Positions 8,940-18,538 of a stretch of DNA of 64,000 nucleotides are shown here, piece by piece. The translations under genes were made by a program, and so were the position numbers. This stretch comes from Bacteroidia bacterium. Lineage in GTDB: Bacteria; Bacteroidota; Ignavibacteria; SZUA-365. The stretch covers positions 3,831,131 to 3,895,130 of the forward strand of contig JAOSJT010000001.1 in NCBI GenBank assembly GCA_027493955.1, written 5' to 3'. Numbering within the stretch: position 1 is the first letter of the stretch; the number at the start of each line of letters is the position of its first letter. The notes beneath the pieces are model-generated. The model saw nothing but the letters and a program-made list of their open reading frames with translations, was not told where the DNA came from and ran no database searches.

Positions 8940-9740
8940 ATGAAAATTCTGTTTCTCGCAACGATCGCCGTACTACTGGCCAGCAACGCCATCCGTGCGC
9001 AGGAAAATGACACCGCCATGAAAAAGCCAACCATTCTCCTCAGTACCGAATCGGGTGATATCACGGTTGAACTCTGGCCCGATATAGCCCCGAAAACGGT
9101 GGAAAATTTCACCGGACTTGCCGAAGGAAGCAAAGAATGGACCGACCCGAGAACCGGGCAAAAGGTGAAGCGTCCATTTTATGACGGCCTGATATTCCAT
9201 CGTGTAATAGACGATTTCATGATTCAGGGAGGCTGTCCCAAAGGCGATGGCACGAGTGGCCCTGGTTATGCATTCGAAGATGAATGTTACGAAAACGGGG
9301 AAAAGCTCAGCGGTCCTATCGTTGATGAGACGATGGCGGTGGAAGTGTTTCAGAAAATTCTCCAGCCATATTTCGGTGCCACAGAAAAAGCCGATCCTGA
9401 GCTGACGAAAATTGCCGAGGCCTGCTATACGCAGCAGAGCGGGCGCCCGTTGATGGTACACGCTGTGGAGTACTATTTGGAAAAGACGGGCTCGAAGAAG
9501 GAATACTATCGTAATGGGAAGCTCAAAGCAAAGGTCGCATACGGCACGATTTGCATGGCCAATGCCGGCCCGAACACGAATGGTTCGCAGTTCTTCATTG
9601 TAACGAAAAAAGAAGGATGCGACTGGCTGGACGGGAAGCATACCGTATTCGGGAAAGTCATCTCCGGCATGGACAAGGTGCATGCGATCGAGAAAAAGGG
9701 AAATGGTGTGAAGATCAAATCCGTCAGGCTTCAGGATTGA
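8940..9740 (+). CDS. Exported peptidyl-prolyl cis-trans isomerase, cyclophilin type, with an internal insertion
   Basis: A 266-residue cyclophilin with an N-terminal signal peptide (MKILFLATIAVLLASNAIRAQ, likely cut after Ala20), so it would help protein folding in the periplasm. The core motifs are FHRVIDDFMIQGGCPKGDGTSGPGY (about residues 86-110), MANAGPNTNGSQFFI (206-220) and WLDGKHTVFGKV (229-240). Between the first two lies an insertion of about 80 residues (118-199) that ordinary bacterial cyclophilins of about 165 residues lack. The ATG at 8940 begins the signal peptide; an upstream start at 8898 would bury it. A terminator follows the stop. Confidence 0.92.
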   Translation: MKILFLATIAVLLASNAIRAQENDTAMKKPTILLSTESGDITVELWPDIAPKTVENFTGLAEGSKEWTDPRTGQKVKRPFYDGLIFHRVIDDFMIQGGCPKGDGTSGPGYAFEDECYENGEKLSGPIVDETMAVEVFQKILQPYFGATEKADPELTKIAEACYTQQSGRPLMVHAVEYYLEKTGSKKEYYRNGKLKAKVAYGTICMANAGPNTNGSQFFIVTKKEGCDWLDGKHTVFGKVISGMDKVHAIEKKGNGVKIKSVRLQD

Positions 9741-9766
9741 AGTCTCTTTTCCGTTCGCTGATATGG

Positions 9767-9791
9767 CCCGCGCATGGCGCGGGTTTTTTTT
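9767..9791 (+). terminator. Intrinsic terminator after the cyclophilin gene
   Basis: A perfect 7-bp stem CCCGCGC/GCGCGGG with an ATG triloop is followed by eight T residues. It ends 51 bases after the cyclophilin stop. Confidence 0.92.
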
Positions 9792-9898
9792 ATGGTGCAT
9801 GGTTCGGGGAATGCTGCGAGAAGGAGTGAAGTTTCGAGACAGCCAATGTGGATACGGGTGTGCACGGAGGCAAAGAGCTCAACGAACACGGTATCCGG

Positions 9899-9927
9899 TT
9901 GGTCCGTCCGGTTACAGTTCGTATAGC
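9899..9927 (+). promoter_or_regulatory. Possible promoter for the polyphosphate kinase gene
   Basis: TTGGTC, a 17-base spacer and TATAGC lie 60 bases before the start codon, in the gap after the terminator. The match to the housekeeping consensus is moderate and rests on sequence alone. Confidence 0.3.
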
Positions 9928-9986
9928 TGATTTCCGTATCTTTCCCACTGTTGACACATGTGTAACAAGGCACCTTGGAGGCTGTG

Positions 9987-10850
9987 ATGAAGCTCGGAGA
10001 TTTTAAAATTCCGCATGACAAGCACATCAGGCTTGCCGATTACGACACTGCTTTCACCGGAAATTTCAGAGACAAACGCGAGGCAAAGGAGGAGCTTGGT
10101 CGAGACATCCGGCGTTTGGCGGAACTCCAGGACGTTCTCTATGCGCAGGACACATACGCCGTGCTCCTGATTTTTCAGGCGATGGACGCTGCGGGGAAGG
10201 ACGGAACAATCAAACACGTAATGTCGGGGGTCAATCCTCAAGGCTGCCAGGTGTTCAGCTTCAAGGCGCCGAGTGCCGAGGAATTGGATCATGACTATCT
10301 CTGGCGCTGCATGAAAAGACTGCCGGAGCGAGGGCGAATCGGTATTTTTAACCGCTCGTACTACGAGGAGGTACTCGTCACACGTGTTCATCCGGAAATC
10401 CTGGAACGACAGAAACATCCCGGGAAGGCGATGGGAAAGGATCTCTGGAAGCAGCGCTTTCGCGAGATTAACAATTTTGAGCACTACCTCGTTGACAATG
10501 GAATCGTCATACTGAAGTTTTTCCTGAACGTGTCCAGGGACGAACAGCGTAAACGCTTTCTGGAACGTATCGAGACACCCGAGAAAAATTGGAAGTTTTC
10601 AAAAAATGACGTAACCGAGCGCGCCTTCTGGAACGATTACATGGTCGCATTTGAAGACGCATTCAACCATACCAGTACCCATCATGCGCCCTGGTATGTC
10701 ATCCCGGCCGACCATAAGTGGTTCGCGAGACTCGCAGTGGCGAAAATCATCGCAAGCACTCTGGAGGAGCTGGATCTCCATTATCCCAAGCCGACCGAGG
10801 AGCATCTTGCTGAACTGCATGAAGCGCGCATGCTTCTCGAAGCCGAGTAA
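9987..10850 (+). CDS. ppk2: Polyphosphate kinase 2 family protein
   Basis: A 287-residue cytoplasmic PPK2 enzyme, which transfers phosphate between polyphosphate and nucleotides (usually making ADP or ATP). Walker A-type QAMDAAGKDGTIKH is at residues 64-77. The lid and Walker B region includes GRIGIFNRSYYEEVLVTRVHPE, and VLKFFLNVSRDEQ and APWYVIPADHKWFARL follow, all typical. The length fits a single-domain, class I-like PPK2. The ATG at 9987 follows GGAGG with good spacing, so the upstream TTG at 9975 was not used. The gene precedes the S9 peptidase by 23 bases. Confidence 0.95.
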   Translation: MKLGDFKIPHDKHIRLADYDTAFTGNFRDKREAKEELGRDIRRLAELQDVLYAQDTYAVLLIFQAMDAAGKDGTIKHVMSGVNPQGCQVFSFKAPSAEELDHDYLWRCMKRLPERGRIGIFNRSYYEEVLVTRVHPEILERQKHPGKAMGKDLWKQRFREINNFEHYLVDNGIVILKFFLNVSRDEQRKRFLERIETPEKNWKFSKNDVTERAFWNDYMVAFEDAFNHTSTHHAPWYVIPADHKWFARLAVAKIIASTLEELDLHYPKPTEEHLAELHEARMLLEAE

Positions 10851-10873
10851 CCCCACCTAATACGGACACAACC

Positions 10874-12904
10874 ATGCACAGACGATACATCTTTTTCGTA
10901 CTCATCGCGTTTCTCACAGCACCCGTAAGCGCCCAACGGTTTTTCACCGCGCAGGATCTTTGGACACTTGATCGTTTCGGAGCCTTCGACATCTCCCCCG
11001 ACGGTAAAACCGCCGCGATCGTGGTGACGACCTACGACCTCAAAGCGAACACTGCGAATGGTGACATCTGGCTGTATACGATTGGAGACGGTAGTGCGCG
11101 CAAATTCACGACGGGTAAGGGGAACGAGGGGAGTCCGGCGTGGAGTCCCGACGGGAAGAACCTTGTGTTCACCGCCAAACGGGATGACGACGAACGTGCA
11201 CAGCTGTACATCATCTCGGTCGACGGCGGTGAAGCGCGCAGACTCACCGAAATGCCAATGGGGGCATCCTCCCCGAAGTGGTTTCCTGATGGAAAGCGCC
11301 TGGCATTTACCTCGGCGATGCTTCCCGGTGTCACGGATTTTGATTCCCTGCGCGCACATCTGAAAAAGAGGAAGGAAAATAAGGTGTCCGCCAAAACTTC
11401 CGAGAATCGTCTGTTCCGCTATTGGGACCGCTATCTCACGGATGGCTACCTCGACCATCTCTTTGTCCTGGACATCGAAACGGGTACGGTGACGAATCTC
11501 ACCCCGCAGATGGATCGCTATTTCAATTATTCCGGTGGAATCGACTACGATATCAGCCCGGACGGGAAGGAGATCGTCGCGACCGCACTCAGCAAAGGTG
11601 CGCCGTATGACCAGTTGTTTACCGACGTCTACACTATCGCCGTTGACGGAAGCGGACGAATGACAAATCTGACGGCGGAGAATCCCGGCGACGACATGTC
11701 CCCCCGCTACAGCAGCACCGGAAAATATATTTTGTACGGAAAAAATCTCCGTACCGATCGCAATGCGGAGCGCGTTCGCCTCATGAGGAGGGATACGAAA
11801 ACAGGCGAGGAGTTGGAGCTGTGCAGAGAATTCGATCGGAGTCCATCCGGTTGGGTGACGGACGCAACCGACAATACCGTGTATTTTACCGCTGATCATC
11901 TCGCCAAGACCAGCGTTTTTTCCGTCCCGATGAGCGGCGGGGCGGTGAGTACGCTTCTGCATCGCGGGAGCAACAGTGGATTGCGTGTTGCCGGAGATGC
12001 CCTCGTGTTCCTGCATGAGAACCTGTCGGCGCCCAATGGGCTGTGCAGTATGCGCCCTGACGGAAGCGGGTTCCGGAAGCTCGACACATTGAACGCCGCA
12101 TTGCTCGCATCCGTGAGTATGGGTCGAACGGAGGATATCTGGTACCGCGGAGCCGAAGGCGACAGTGTGCAGATGTTTGCAGTGTATCCGCCGAATTTCA
12201 GTGAGAAAAAATCCTGGCCGTTGTTGGTTCTGCTTCATGGTGGTCCGCATGGCACCTTTGGCGATGATTTCCATCCCCGTTGGAACACGCAGGTGTTCGC
12301 CAACGCCGGCTACGTCGTGATAACACCCAATTTTCATGGTTCCACGGGCTTCGGTGAGTACTTCGCCGAGCGCATCAACGGAGAGCACCCTCGGCTACCG
12401 TTTATCGATGTCATGCTCGCCGTTGACGAAATGCTGAAACGGCCGTACATCGATTCCACTCGCATGGCGGCCGGAGGAGGCAGCTACGGCGGTTACCTGA
12501 CCTCGTGGATCGGATCGCAGACATCCCGCTTCGCCTGTCTCGTCAATCATGCGGGCGTGTACAACCTGATGGCGCAATTCGGATCCGACATCACGCAGCA
12601 GCGCAATATCAGTTACGGTGGATTGCCCTGGGACGGAATGGAAAACATACTTCGCTGGAGCCCGTCGCAACACGCTCAAGGGTATGTGACGCCGACGCTT
12701 GTCATGCATGGTGAAAAGGACTACCGGGTCCCTTACGGTCAGGCGCTCGAGGTGTACGGCATGCTGAAGGCCAAGGGCGTTCCCGCGCGTATCGTTCTGT
12801 ATCCGGATGAGAATCACTGGATTCTCTCTCCGTTGAATTCCATTCACTGGTATGGAGAGTTCACATCCTGGCTCGATCGCTGGATCGGAGCCGGCGGCCG
12901 GTGA
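10874..12904 (+). CDS. S9 family serine peptidase (prolyl oligopeptidase type), exported
   Basis: A 676-residue peptidase with a signal peptide ending at AQ (residues 1-20), so it is probably periplasmic. Residues 30-400 form a WD40-like beta-propeller (repeated ISPDGK, SPDGKN, FPDGKR). The C-terminal alpha/beta hydrolase domain has the nucleophile in GGGSYGGY (Ser537), Asp616 in HGEKDYRVPYG and His648 in DENHWI, with the oxyanion-side motif LLHGGPHG. It resembles the S9C dipeptidyl/acylaminoacyl group, releasing dipeptides or blocked residues from oligopeptides. Its stop overlaps the start of the MutS-like gene (TGATG). Confidence 0.94.
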   Translation: MHRRYIFFVLIAFLTAPVSAQRFFTAQDLWTLDRFGAFDISPDGKTAAIVVTTYDLKANTANGDIWLYTIGDGSARKFTTGKGNEGSPAWSPDGKNLVFTAKRDDDERAQLYIISVDGGEARRLTEMPMGASSPKWFPDGKRLAFTSAMLPGVTDFDSLRAHLKKRKENKVSAKTSENRLFRYWDRYLTDGYLDHLFVLDIETGTVTNLTPQMDRYFNYSGGIDYDISPDGKEIVATALSKGAPYDQLFTDVYTIAVDGSGRMTNLTAENPGDDMSPRYSSTGKYILYGKNLRTDRNAERVRLMRRDTKTGEELELCREFDRSPSGWVTDATDNTVYFTADHLAKTSVFSVPMSGGAVSTLLHRGSNSGLRVAGDALVFLHENLSAPNGLCSMRPDGSGFRKLDTLNAALLASVSMGRTEDIWYRGAEGDSVQMFAVYPPNFSEKKSWPLLVLLHGGPHGTFGDDFHPRWNTQVFANAGYVVITPNFHGSTGFGEYFAERINGEHPRLPFIDVMLAVDEMLKRPYIDSTRMAAGGGSYGGYLTSWIGSQTSRFACLVNHAGVYNLMAQFGSDITQQRNISYGGLPWDGMENILRWSPSQHAQGYVTPTLVMHGEKDYRVPYGQALEVYGMLKAKGVPARIVLYPDENHWILSPLNSIHWYGEFTSWLDRWIGAGGR

Positions 12905-14718
12905 TGTCAGGGCCGACTGAGAGTACGCGCTTCGAGGCGTGGAAGGTCAATCTACGCCGCCGAAGCACGGTGTGCTTTCGCTTACGTGTGTTGTTCGTCG
13001 TGCTGTTTGCTATCGCCGCCGTAATTCCAGCCACGGATGACATTCGCGTCGCATTAGCCGCCGTTGCGCTTGTTTCATTCACCCTTGTCGCTGTTTTCCA
13101 CAGAAGGATAGACAGAGCGATAGCACGAACGGATGCTCTGCTTCTGGTACGCAGACAGCAGCAGGCACGGCGAAATCTGGCATGGGATCAGCTTCCACCT
13201 GCCCTCCCGATAGAATTGCCGTCCAATCACCCGTTTGCAGGGGATTTGGATCTGTTCGGATCCAACGGATTGCATCGCTTTCTCGATATAAGCGTCTCCC
13301 GGCAAGGGAGTCGCTTGCTTGCATCGTGGCTGAGCACAGAGGAGGCAAGCATAGACGAAATTCACGAGAGGCAGCGCTTGGTTCGCGCACTGATACCGGG
13401 CATCCGGTTTCGGGAACGCTTGCTGCTCACGTTTTCGCTGGTGTCGCGTGAGCGCCTGGATGGCGAGGCCTTCCTCCGGTGGTTGACGCATTCGCGCGTC
13501 CCGGCGGCGCTAGGCAGGATACTCTCCGTTTCCGCTGCGCTAGCAGTGGTTAATGTCGCGCTGTTTCTCGCATGGGGTTATGGTTTGCTCCCGCCATGGT
13601 TTCTGATCTCCCTTTTTCTGTACGCCGTACTGTACTTCCGAAATGTGGGAATTCGTGATACGTTTATCGATGCTGCGGTTCGGTTCGATGATGAACTCAG
13701 TAAGCTGGTTACGGTTTTTCACTTTCTGGAGCGGGCGAACACAGGCAGCAGCGAAGCGCAAGCGGAACTTCTCCGACCGTTTCGCGACGCATTCATGCGC
13801 CCATCCCGCCACATCCGTCGCGTGCGTGTGGATGTGATCGCGGCGGGGCTCAGTATGAATCCCGTTATGATGGTACTGTTGAATCTCCTGTTGCCTTGGG
13901 ACTTTTTCTTCGCTCAGCGGCTCGAAAAGAAGCGCGCAGAGCTTGCAACGGTGGCCCCTGTCTGGCTCACCGCCATGCATCGTCTCGAGGCGCTTCAGTC
14001 CCTCGCGAACTACGGTTGGCTGTTCCCCGATACCACATTTCCGCATCTCCAGCAGGGACAGGATACCGGTGCTGCGTTTGTCGCAAAATCACTGGGCCAT
14101 CCTTTGCTTCCGCATTCGACGCGGACTCGGAACGATGTTTCGCTTGCTGGGAACAGAGACATCCTCCTCATCACGGGATCGAACATGTCCGGAAAGAGCA
14201 CACTGCTGCGGACAATAGGGGTATCTGCCGTCCTGGCACTGGCCGGGGCGCCGGTCGATGCGCACAGTCTCACACTGAAATCGCTGCGGCTGTTCACCTG
14301 CATCCATATCAGTGACTCGCTCAGAGATGGTGTCTCGTACTTTTATGCGGAAGTGAAACGACTCCGTCGTCTCCTCGATCTGCTTCGTGAGGACAACGGA
14401 CAACCGACTATTTTTCTTATCGACGAGATGTTTCGGGGTACGAACACGCGCGAACGTCACGAGGGCGGAGAAGCATTTATTCGTGAGCTGATCCGCCTCC
14501 AGGCGTCTGGGGTGATTTCGACGCATGATATTGCTCTCACGAACATTGCCGATGTCGTGCCGGGGGTACGGAATATGCATTTTCGCGAAGCGATTACGGA
14601 CGGACGAATGACCTTTGATTACACGCTTCGCTCAGGTCCCTGCCCGACCACCAACGCGCTTGTGATCATGCGGCTTGAAGGATTGCCGGTGCCTGATGAC
14701 GCGGTGGCGGATTATTGA
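12904..14718 (+). CDS. Membrane-anchored MutS-like ATPase
   Basis: A 604-residue protein with the C-terminal MutS ATPase domain but without the mismatch-recognition domain. Paired hydrophobic segments occur at about residues 24-60 and 198-240, so the ATPase seems tied to the inner membrane. Walker A is GSNMSGKST (from about residue 424) and Walker B is FLIDEMFRGTNTRERHEGG (from about 504), followed by the His-containing ISTHDIALT. Related proteins are common in Bacteroidota and their role is not established. It overlaps the peptidase stop as TGATG and converges on recQ after 34 bases. Confidence 0.88.
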   Translation: MSGPTESTRFEAWKVNLRRRSTVCFRLRVLFVVLFAIAAVIPATDDIRVALAAVALVSFTLVAVFHRRIDRAIARTDALLLVRRQQQARRNLAWDQLPPALPIELPSNHPFAGDLDLFGSNGLHRFLDISVSRQGSRLLASWLSTEEASIDEIHERQRLVRALIPGIRFRERLLLTFSLVSRERLDGEAFLRWLTHSRVPAALGRILSVSAALAVVNVALFLAWGYGLLPPWFLISLFLYAVLYFRNVGIRDTFIDAAVRFDDELSKLVTVFHFLERANTGSSEAQAELLRPFRDAFMRPSRHIRRVRVDVIAAGLSMNPVMMVLLNLLLPWDFFFAQRLEKKRAELATVAPVWLTAMHRLEALQSLANYGWLFPDTTFPHLQQGQDTGAAFVAKSLGHPLLPHSTRTRNDVSLAGNRDILLITGSNMSGKSTLLRTIGVSAVLALAGAPVDAHSLTLKSLRLFTCIHISDSLRDGVSYFYAEVKRLRRLLDLLREDNGQPTIFLIDEMFRGTNTRERHEGGEAFIRELIRLQASGVISTHDIALTNIADVVPGVRNMHFREAITDGRMTFDYTLRSGPCPTTNALVIMRLEGLPVPDDAVADY

Positions 14719-14752
14719 AAATCCATGCCGTCCGTCTCTCCCGTACTCGGCA

Positions 14753-17419
14753 CTACCCGCGATCCATGAACGCGAGCATGACGCGAATTTCCGCATAGCT
14801 GATGGAGGAATCCACCACGGCTTTGATGCGTTTGAGATTCCTGTCGCGAAGATTCATCACGGCACCCTGAATCTCTTTTTGATGCGCCGCGGGGACAAGC
14901 GTATCTATCGGAAGTGCGACGCCTTGCCTGATGAGATCGGCGAGTTGATTGGAAACAACTCCGGCGGTAATGCCACGCTCAATAGCGATGGTGTCAATGG
15001 AAAGTCCACGCACGGCACATTCCCAGATAGCGCGGAGCGATGGAGAAATATCCTTGATCGCGTTGGCATCGTTCTTCATCGCGGCGTTCACGGCGTTCTC
15101 ATGAAGGTGATCGCGGATTGTCGTCAGCAATTCGCGTCCGCATTTCTGGAAGGTGATGGGCCCCATGCCGTCGATGGCGAGGCATTCCTCGCGGGATGAG
15201 GGAGGATGGTTCGCCATTGCGCGCAGTACACGCTCAGGAATCAGAACATGCGATGGAAGGTTGAGCCGGGCGGCCACGCGGCGCCGTGTAGATCGTAATG
15301 CTTCGTACAGAGCGAGATTGGCGATGTCCGCTCCCGACGCTTCCTCCGCCGTGGGAATGTCCATGAGAGGAACGGAGTAGCCGAGCACACCGCGACCAGC
15401 TTCGGTAAGATACACGGAAGGTCGCACACCCTCCGTCCTCGCCAGCCAGCCCTGCCCGATCAAGGCATCGAGAGCTTCAAGTATCACAACCTTGTCGAAA
15501 TGACGAAGCTTCCCGTAGCTGCCGGCCCGAAACAAACGGTACTCTGTAATACGACGGGTTTTCGCTCCCCTCAGGATATCTGCAAGTGTCAGGCGGCCGA
15601 AGCGCCCTCCTGTTTCAGCTGCACAATGTAGTATATGCCGGCCTCCTTCCTCTACCGCAAGACGCGAAGTTCCATCCTCGAGAGTGATCACCGTGGAGGT
15701 GCAGACATCGCACTTCCCGCATACACCGGAAATATCGCTTTCCTGAAAGTATTGGAGAATCATGTTTCGTCTGCACGCCGACGAACTGATGTACATCTCC
15801 ACTGCTCGCAGCTTCTCGAGTTGATGCTGCATGCGTCGTTCGATGGCGCTGTAGTCCACCGGAAGGTCGGGAGCGGAGATGCGCGGACCGAGCAGGGCGA
15901 TGCCGGAACCTTTGCGCCCGGGTACGAAATCGATAATGCGCTCCGCATGGAGTTCCTGAAGTATCGGGAGAATCTCTTCGACCGGCGACTCCGCAGCATC
16001 AGTCAGCTCGTCCAGAAACAGAGGCGTGGGTTCATAGAATGCCTCAGCACCCGCACGACGCAGGAGTGACACCGCAACAGGCTGCTGCATGGCGGAGGCG
16101 GATTCGATAAGCCACTGACGCATCGTGTCGTGATCAAGCAGAAAGCGAACAGTGGATCCGACCCAGCTCTCGGTGATACGCCGTACGTGTCCATCCCGCT
16201 CGAGTACGTCCAGCGCGCCGCGCACTGCGGATTCGCTGACACTGCCGATCGAATCAGCGAGTGCCGAAGCCGTCATAGCGAGAAGCCCGTGATACGTTTG
16301 ACCGAGAGGCGTGCCAGCCAGACGGTGGAGCTCGGAATACACACGTTGGATGACGGCCTTGTCAGGGAAAGTGTTCCGGATAAAAAACTCCGGCAAGCCG
16401 CGATCCTTGGGATGGAACAGCAGCACACAGCTGCTCTCCTTGCCGTCGCGTCCCGCTCGTCCGGCTTCCTGATAATACTGCTCGAGTGTGCCTGGCATAT
16501 CATGATGCACTACGAAACGCACATCGGCCTTGTCGATCCCCATGCCAAAGGCGGTGGTTGCCACAATGATACGGGTCGCTCCGCACATGAAGCGTTCCTG
16601 GACTTGCGCGCGCTGCGCGGAATCCAACCCTGCATGGTATGGCTCGGCGGGTATACCATGCTGCCGAAGTACGAGGGCGAGTTCTTCAACCGTGTTTCGT
16701 GTCCCGGCATAGACAATCCCGACATCGCCCCCGGAGCAGAGCCGGAATATTTCATCTCGCTTATTGACACCCTTCATGACACGGAATGTGAGATTGGGAC
16801 GGTCGAAGCCGCGAACAATAATTTCCGGATCTTCGAGCCCAAGTTGCGTCTGGATGTCGAGACGTACATCAGGTGTGGCCGTGGCCGTGAGCGCCACCAC
16901 TTGTGGTCGTCCGAGTTCCTCGATGGCAGATCTCAGTTTCTTGTAGCTCGGCCTGAAATCGTGTCCCCATTCACTGATGCAATGTGCTTCATCCACCGCA
17001 AGCATACCGATCTTCACCCCCTTGATGCGTTGAAGAAACGCAGGGCTTTCGAAGCGCTCGGGAGCGACGTACATCAGCTTGTACCAACCGCCGCGCGCTT
17101 TCTCGAGACGTGCGATAAGCTCCCGGTGATCAATGACCGAGTTAATGAACGTCGATGGTATGCGCACCCGGTCGAGTGCGGAAACCTGATCCTGCATGAG
17201 CGAGATGAGCGGCGATACGACGATGGTCAGTCCATCACGTAGAATAGCGGGTATCTGGTAGCAGATGGACTTCCCACCCCCGGTCGGCATGATGGCGATG
17301 GTATCTCTCCCGGAAAGGATGGTGCGGACGATGTGATCCTGTCCCGTTCGAAAACCCGGATAGCCGAAGTGGCGGTGTAAGGCCTCTACGGCATCCTCAA
17401 AGGCAACCTGTTCAGTCAT
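14753..17419 (-). CDS. recQ: ATP-dependent DNA helicase RecQ with extended C-terminus
   Basis: RecQ unwinds DNA 3' to 5' in recombination repair. Motif 0 (FGYPGFRTGQ, residues 18-27), Walker A (MPTGGGKS), DEAH box (VDEAHCISEWGHDFRP) and motif VI (QEAGRAGRDG) are intact. A zinc site (ACRRNMILQYF and CGKCDVC) lies near residues 548-572, then an RQC winged helix and an HRDC domain (about 695-770). A C-terminal helix-turn-helix region of the HTH_40 type takes the protein to 888 residues, longer than the usual 600-730. The ATG at 17419 precedes the helicase core directly. It converges on the MutS-like gene. Confidence 0.95.
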   Translation of the reverse strand: MTEQVAFEDAVEALHRHFGYPGFRTGQDHIVRTILSGRDTIAIMPTGGGKSICYQIPAILRDGLTIVVSPLISLMQDQVSALDRVRIPSTFINSVIDHRELIARLEKARGGWYKLMYVAPERFESPAFLQRIKGVKIGMLAVDEAHCISEWGHDFRPSYKKLRSAIEELGRPQVVALTATATPDVRLDIQTQLGLEDPEIIVRGFDRPNLTFRVMKGVNKRDEIFRLCSGGDVGIVYAGTRNTVEELALVLRQHGIPAEPYHAGLDSAQRAQVQERFMCGATRIIVATTAFGMGIDKADVRFVVHHDMPGTLEQYYQEAGRAGRDGKESSCVLLFHPKDRGLPEFFIRNTFPDKAVIQRVYSELHRLAGTPLGQTYHGLLAMTASALADSIGSVSESAVRGALDVLERDGHVRRITESWVGSTVRFLLDHDTMRQWLIESASAMQQPVAVSLLRRAGAEAFYEPTPLFLDELTDAAESPVEEILPILQELHAERIIDFVPGRKGSGIALLGPRISAPDLPVDYSAIERRMQHQLEKLRAVEMYISSSACRRNMILQYFQESDISGVCGKCDVCTSTVITLEDGTSRLAVEEGGRHILHCAAETGGRFGRLTLADILRGAKTRRITEYRLFRAGSYGKLRHFDKVVILEALDALIGQGWLARTEGVRPSVYLTEAGRGVLGYSVPLMDIPTAEEASGADIANLALYEALRSTRRRVAARLNLPSHVLIPERVLRAMANHPPSSREECLAIDGMGPITFQKCGRELLTTIRDHLHENAVNAAMKNDANAIKDISPSLRAIWECAVRGLSIDTIAIERGITAGVVSNQLADLIRQGVALPIDTLVPAAHQKEIQGAVMNLRDRNLKRIKAVVDSSISYAEIRVMLAFMDRG

Positions 17420-17701
17420 GACAAAACTCCCTAAGTATGTGATGTGTCTGCATAAGTGTACAAAGCGGTTTTTTCTGTCGGGTCTGGCCTCCGATACGAT
17501 GGTTCATTGTTCGATGTGGTATCAAGGACGTACACGTATGGCAATACGGTTGCTCCCTCCGTACAAACGGTAATTGGTGTCGGTCAAAAACGTGGACAAA
17601 GCTTCATGCAGCCTCTGACACCACCTGCGAATTCACACCGGTGTTCATGGGCAGTGAGCAGGGAGAGCGCAAGAAGTACTACAAACGAAGACGGATACGC
17701 G

Positions 17702-18088
17702 TCACCCCTCGACCGGAAGCTCTTCGGTCGCATAGGATGGATAGTACGGCTCAAGCTCCTTGGACATGAACTTCGTCACCGCAAGAATGACACCAAGGTC
17801 ATCGAGGTAACCGATCAATGGAGCGACATCAGGAACAGTATCCAGCGGTGAGATGAAATACAGGAGTGCTCCGACAACAATGGTCTTCTTCTGCCAGGCG
17901 ACGCGCTCGTCGAGGAAATAGCGGAAAAGAGCCAGCAAATCCTGTGCGAATCGGAGCTTATGGCCGACCTTCTCAAGCTTTCCCTCAAAGCGCTCCACAA
18001 CCGTGTGTGATTGTCTCCGATACGTCTGTTCGTCCTGCTCCCCGCTCAGGTCATACCCGTCGAAAAAATCATCCAGCTCCTTGTCCAT
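17702..18088 (-). CDS. DUF1232 (YkvA-like) family protein
   Basis: A 128-residue protein with the DUF1232 signature AWQKKTIVVGALLYFISPLDTVPDVAPLIGYLDDLGVI at about residues 66-103: a short hydrophobic hairpin ending in PLDxxPDxxPxxGxxDD. The family is probably membrane-associated and of unknown function. Residues 1-40 are acidic. The gene is separated from recQ by 282 bases in which no other gene was found. A small hairpin with arms CAGAC/GTCTG lies just upstream (about 18125-18142). Confidence 0.88.
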   Translation of the reverse strand: MDKELDDFFDGYDLSGEQDEQTYRRQSHTVVERFEGKLEKVGHKLRFAQDLLALFRYFLDERVAWQKKTIVVGALLYFISPLDTVPDVAPLIGYLDDLGVILAVTKFMSKELEPYYPSYATEELPVEG

Positions 18089-18270
18089 GGCACCCTCAGA
18101 ATGATACTGCGTGAGCTAACAACAGACTAAAATAGGTCTGACATTTTCAGCATACAAGGGCAAATTCCGTGGATACAATTGATGGCGCACAGTGGGTTGA
18201 TGGAGTGCCCGATACCATTCGTGATTCCTGCCGTGAAATGCACAACGCAGGCAATTTCTCCAGTACCGTT

Positions 18271-18300
18271 AAAAAAGAAAACACCCCGTGAAGGAGTGTT
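18271..18300 (-). terminator. Intrinsic terminator, minus strand
   Basis: Read on the minus strand: AACACTCC, loop TTCAC, GGGGTGTT (8 bp with one G-T pair), followed by TTTTC and TTTTTT. Confidence 0.75.
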
Positions 18301-18515
18301 CTCTTGTATAGGAGATGGATGAGCGTCAATGATTCATACGGAGACGGTCGATGAAATCTGAAAGGGGTCGGAGAATACTTAAGAAGAAAGTATGCACATG
18401 GCTGTTGTCGTGCCTGTGAATATTAGGCATTGGTATCACCGCCAATCGCTCGCGATTTCCGCGATTCATTCTTGCTTCGGTGATCATTTGCTGTCCAATC
18501 ATGTCAAACTCCGTC

Positions 18516-18538
18516 AAAAAACTTTCGAACGTCGAAAG
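18516..18538 (-). terminator. Intrinsic terminator after the lipoprotein gene, minus strand
   Basis: Read on the minus strand: CTTTCGA, loop CGT, TCGAAAG, then six T residues. It lies about 127 bases past the stop of the 18665-19183 lipoprotein gene and would end the recR-methyltransferase-lipoprotein transcript. Confidence 0.85.

Noticed and set aside
10781-12388. 535-codon minus-strand frame
   Set aside because: It is opposite the S9 peptidase, whose catalytic triad is intact.
16130-17242. 370-codon plus-strand frame
   Set aside because: It is opposite recQ, whose helicase motifs are intact.
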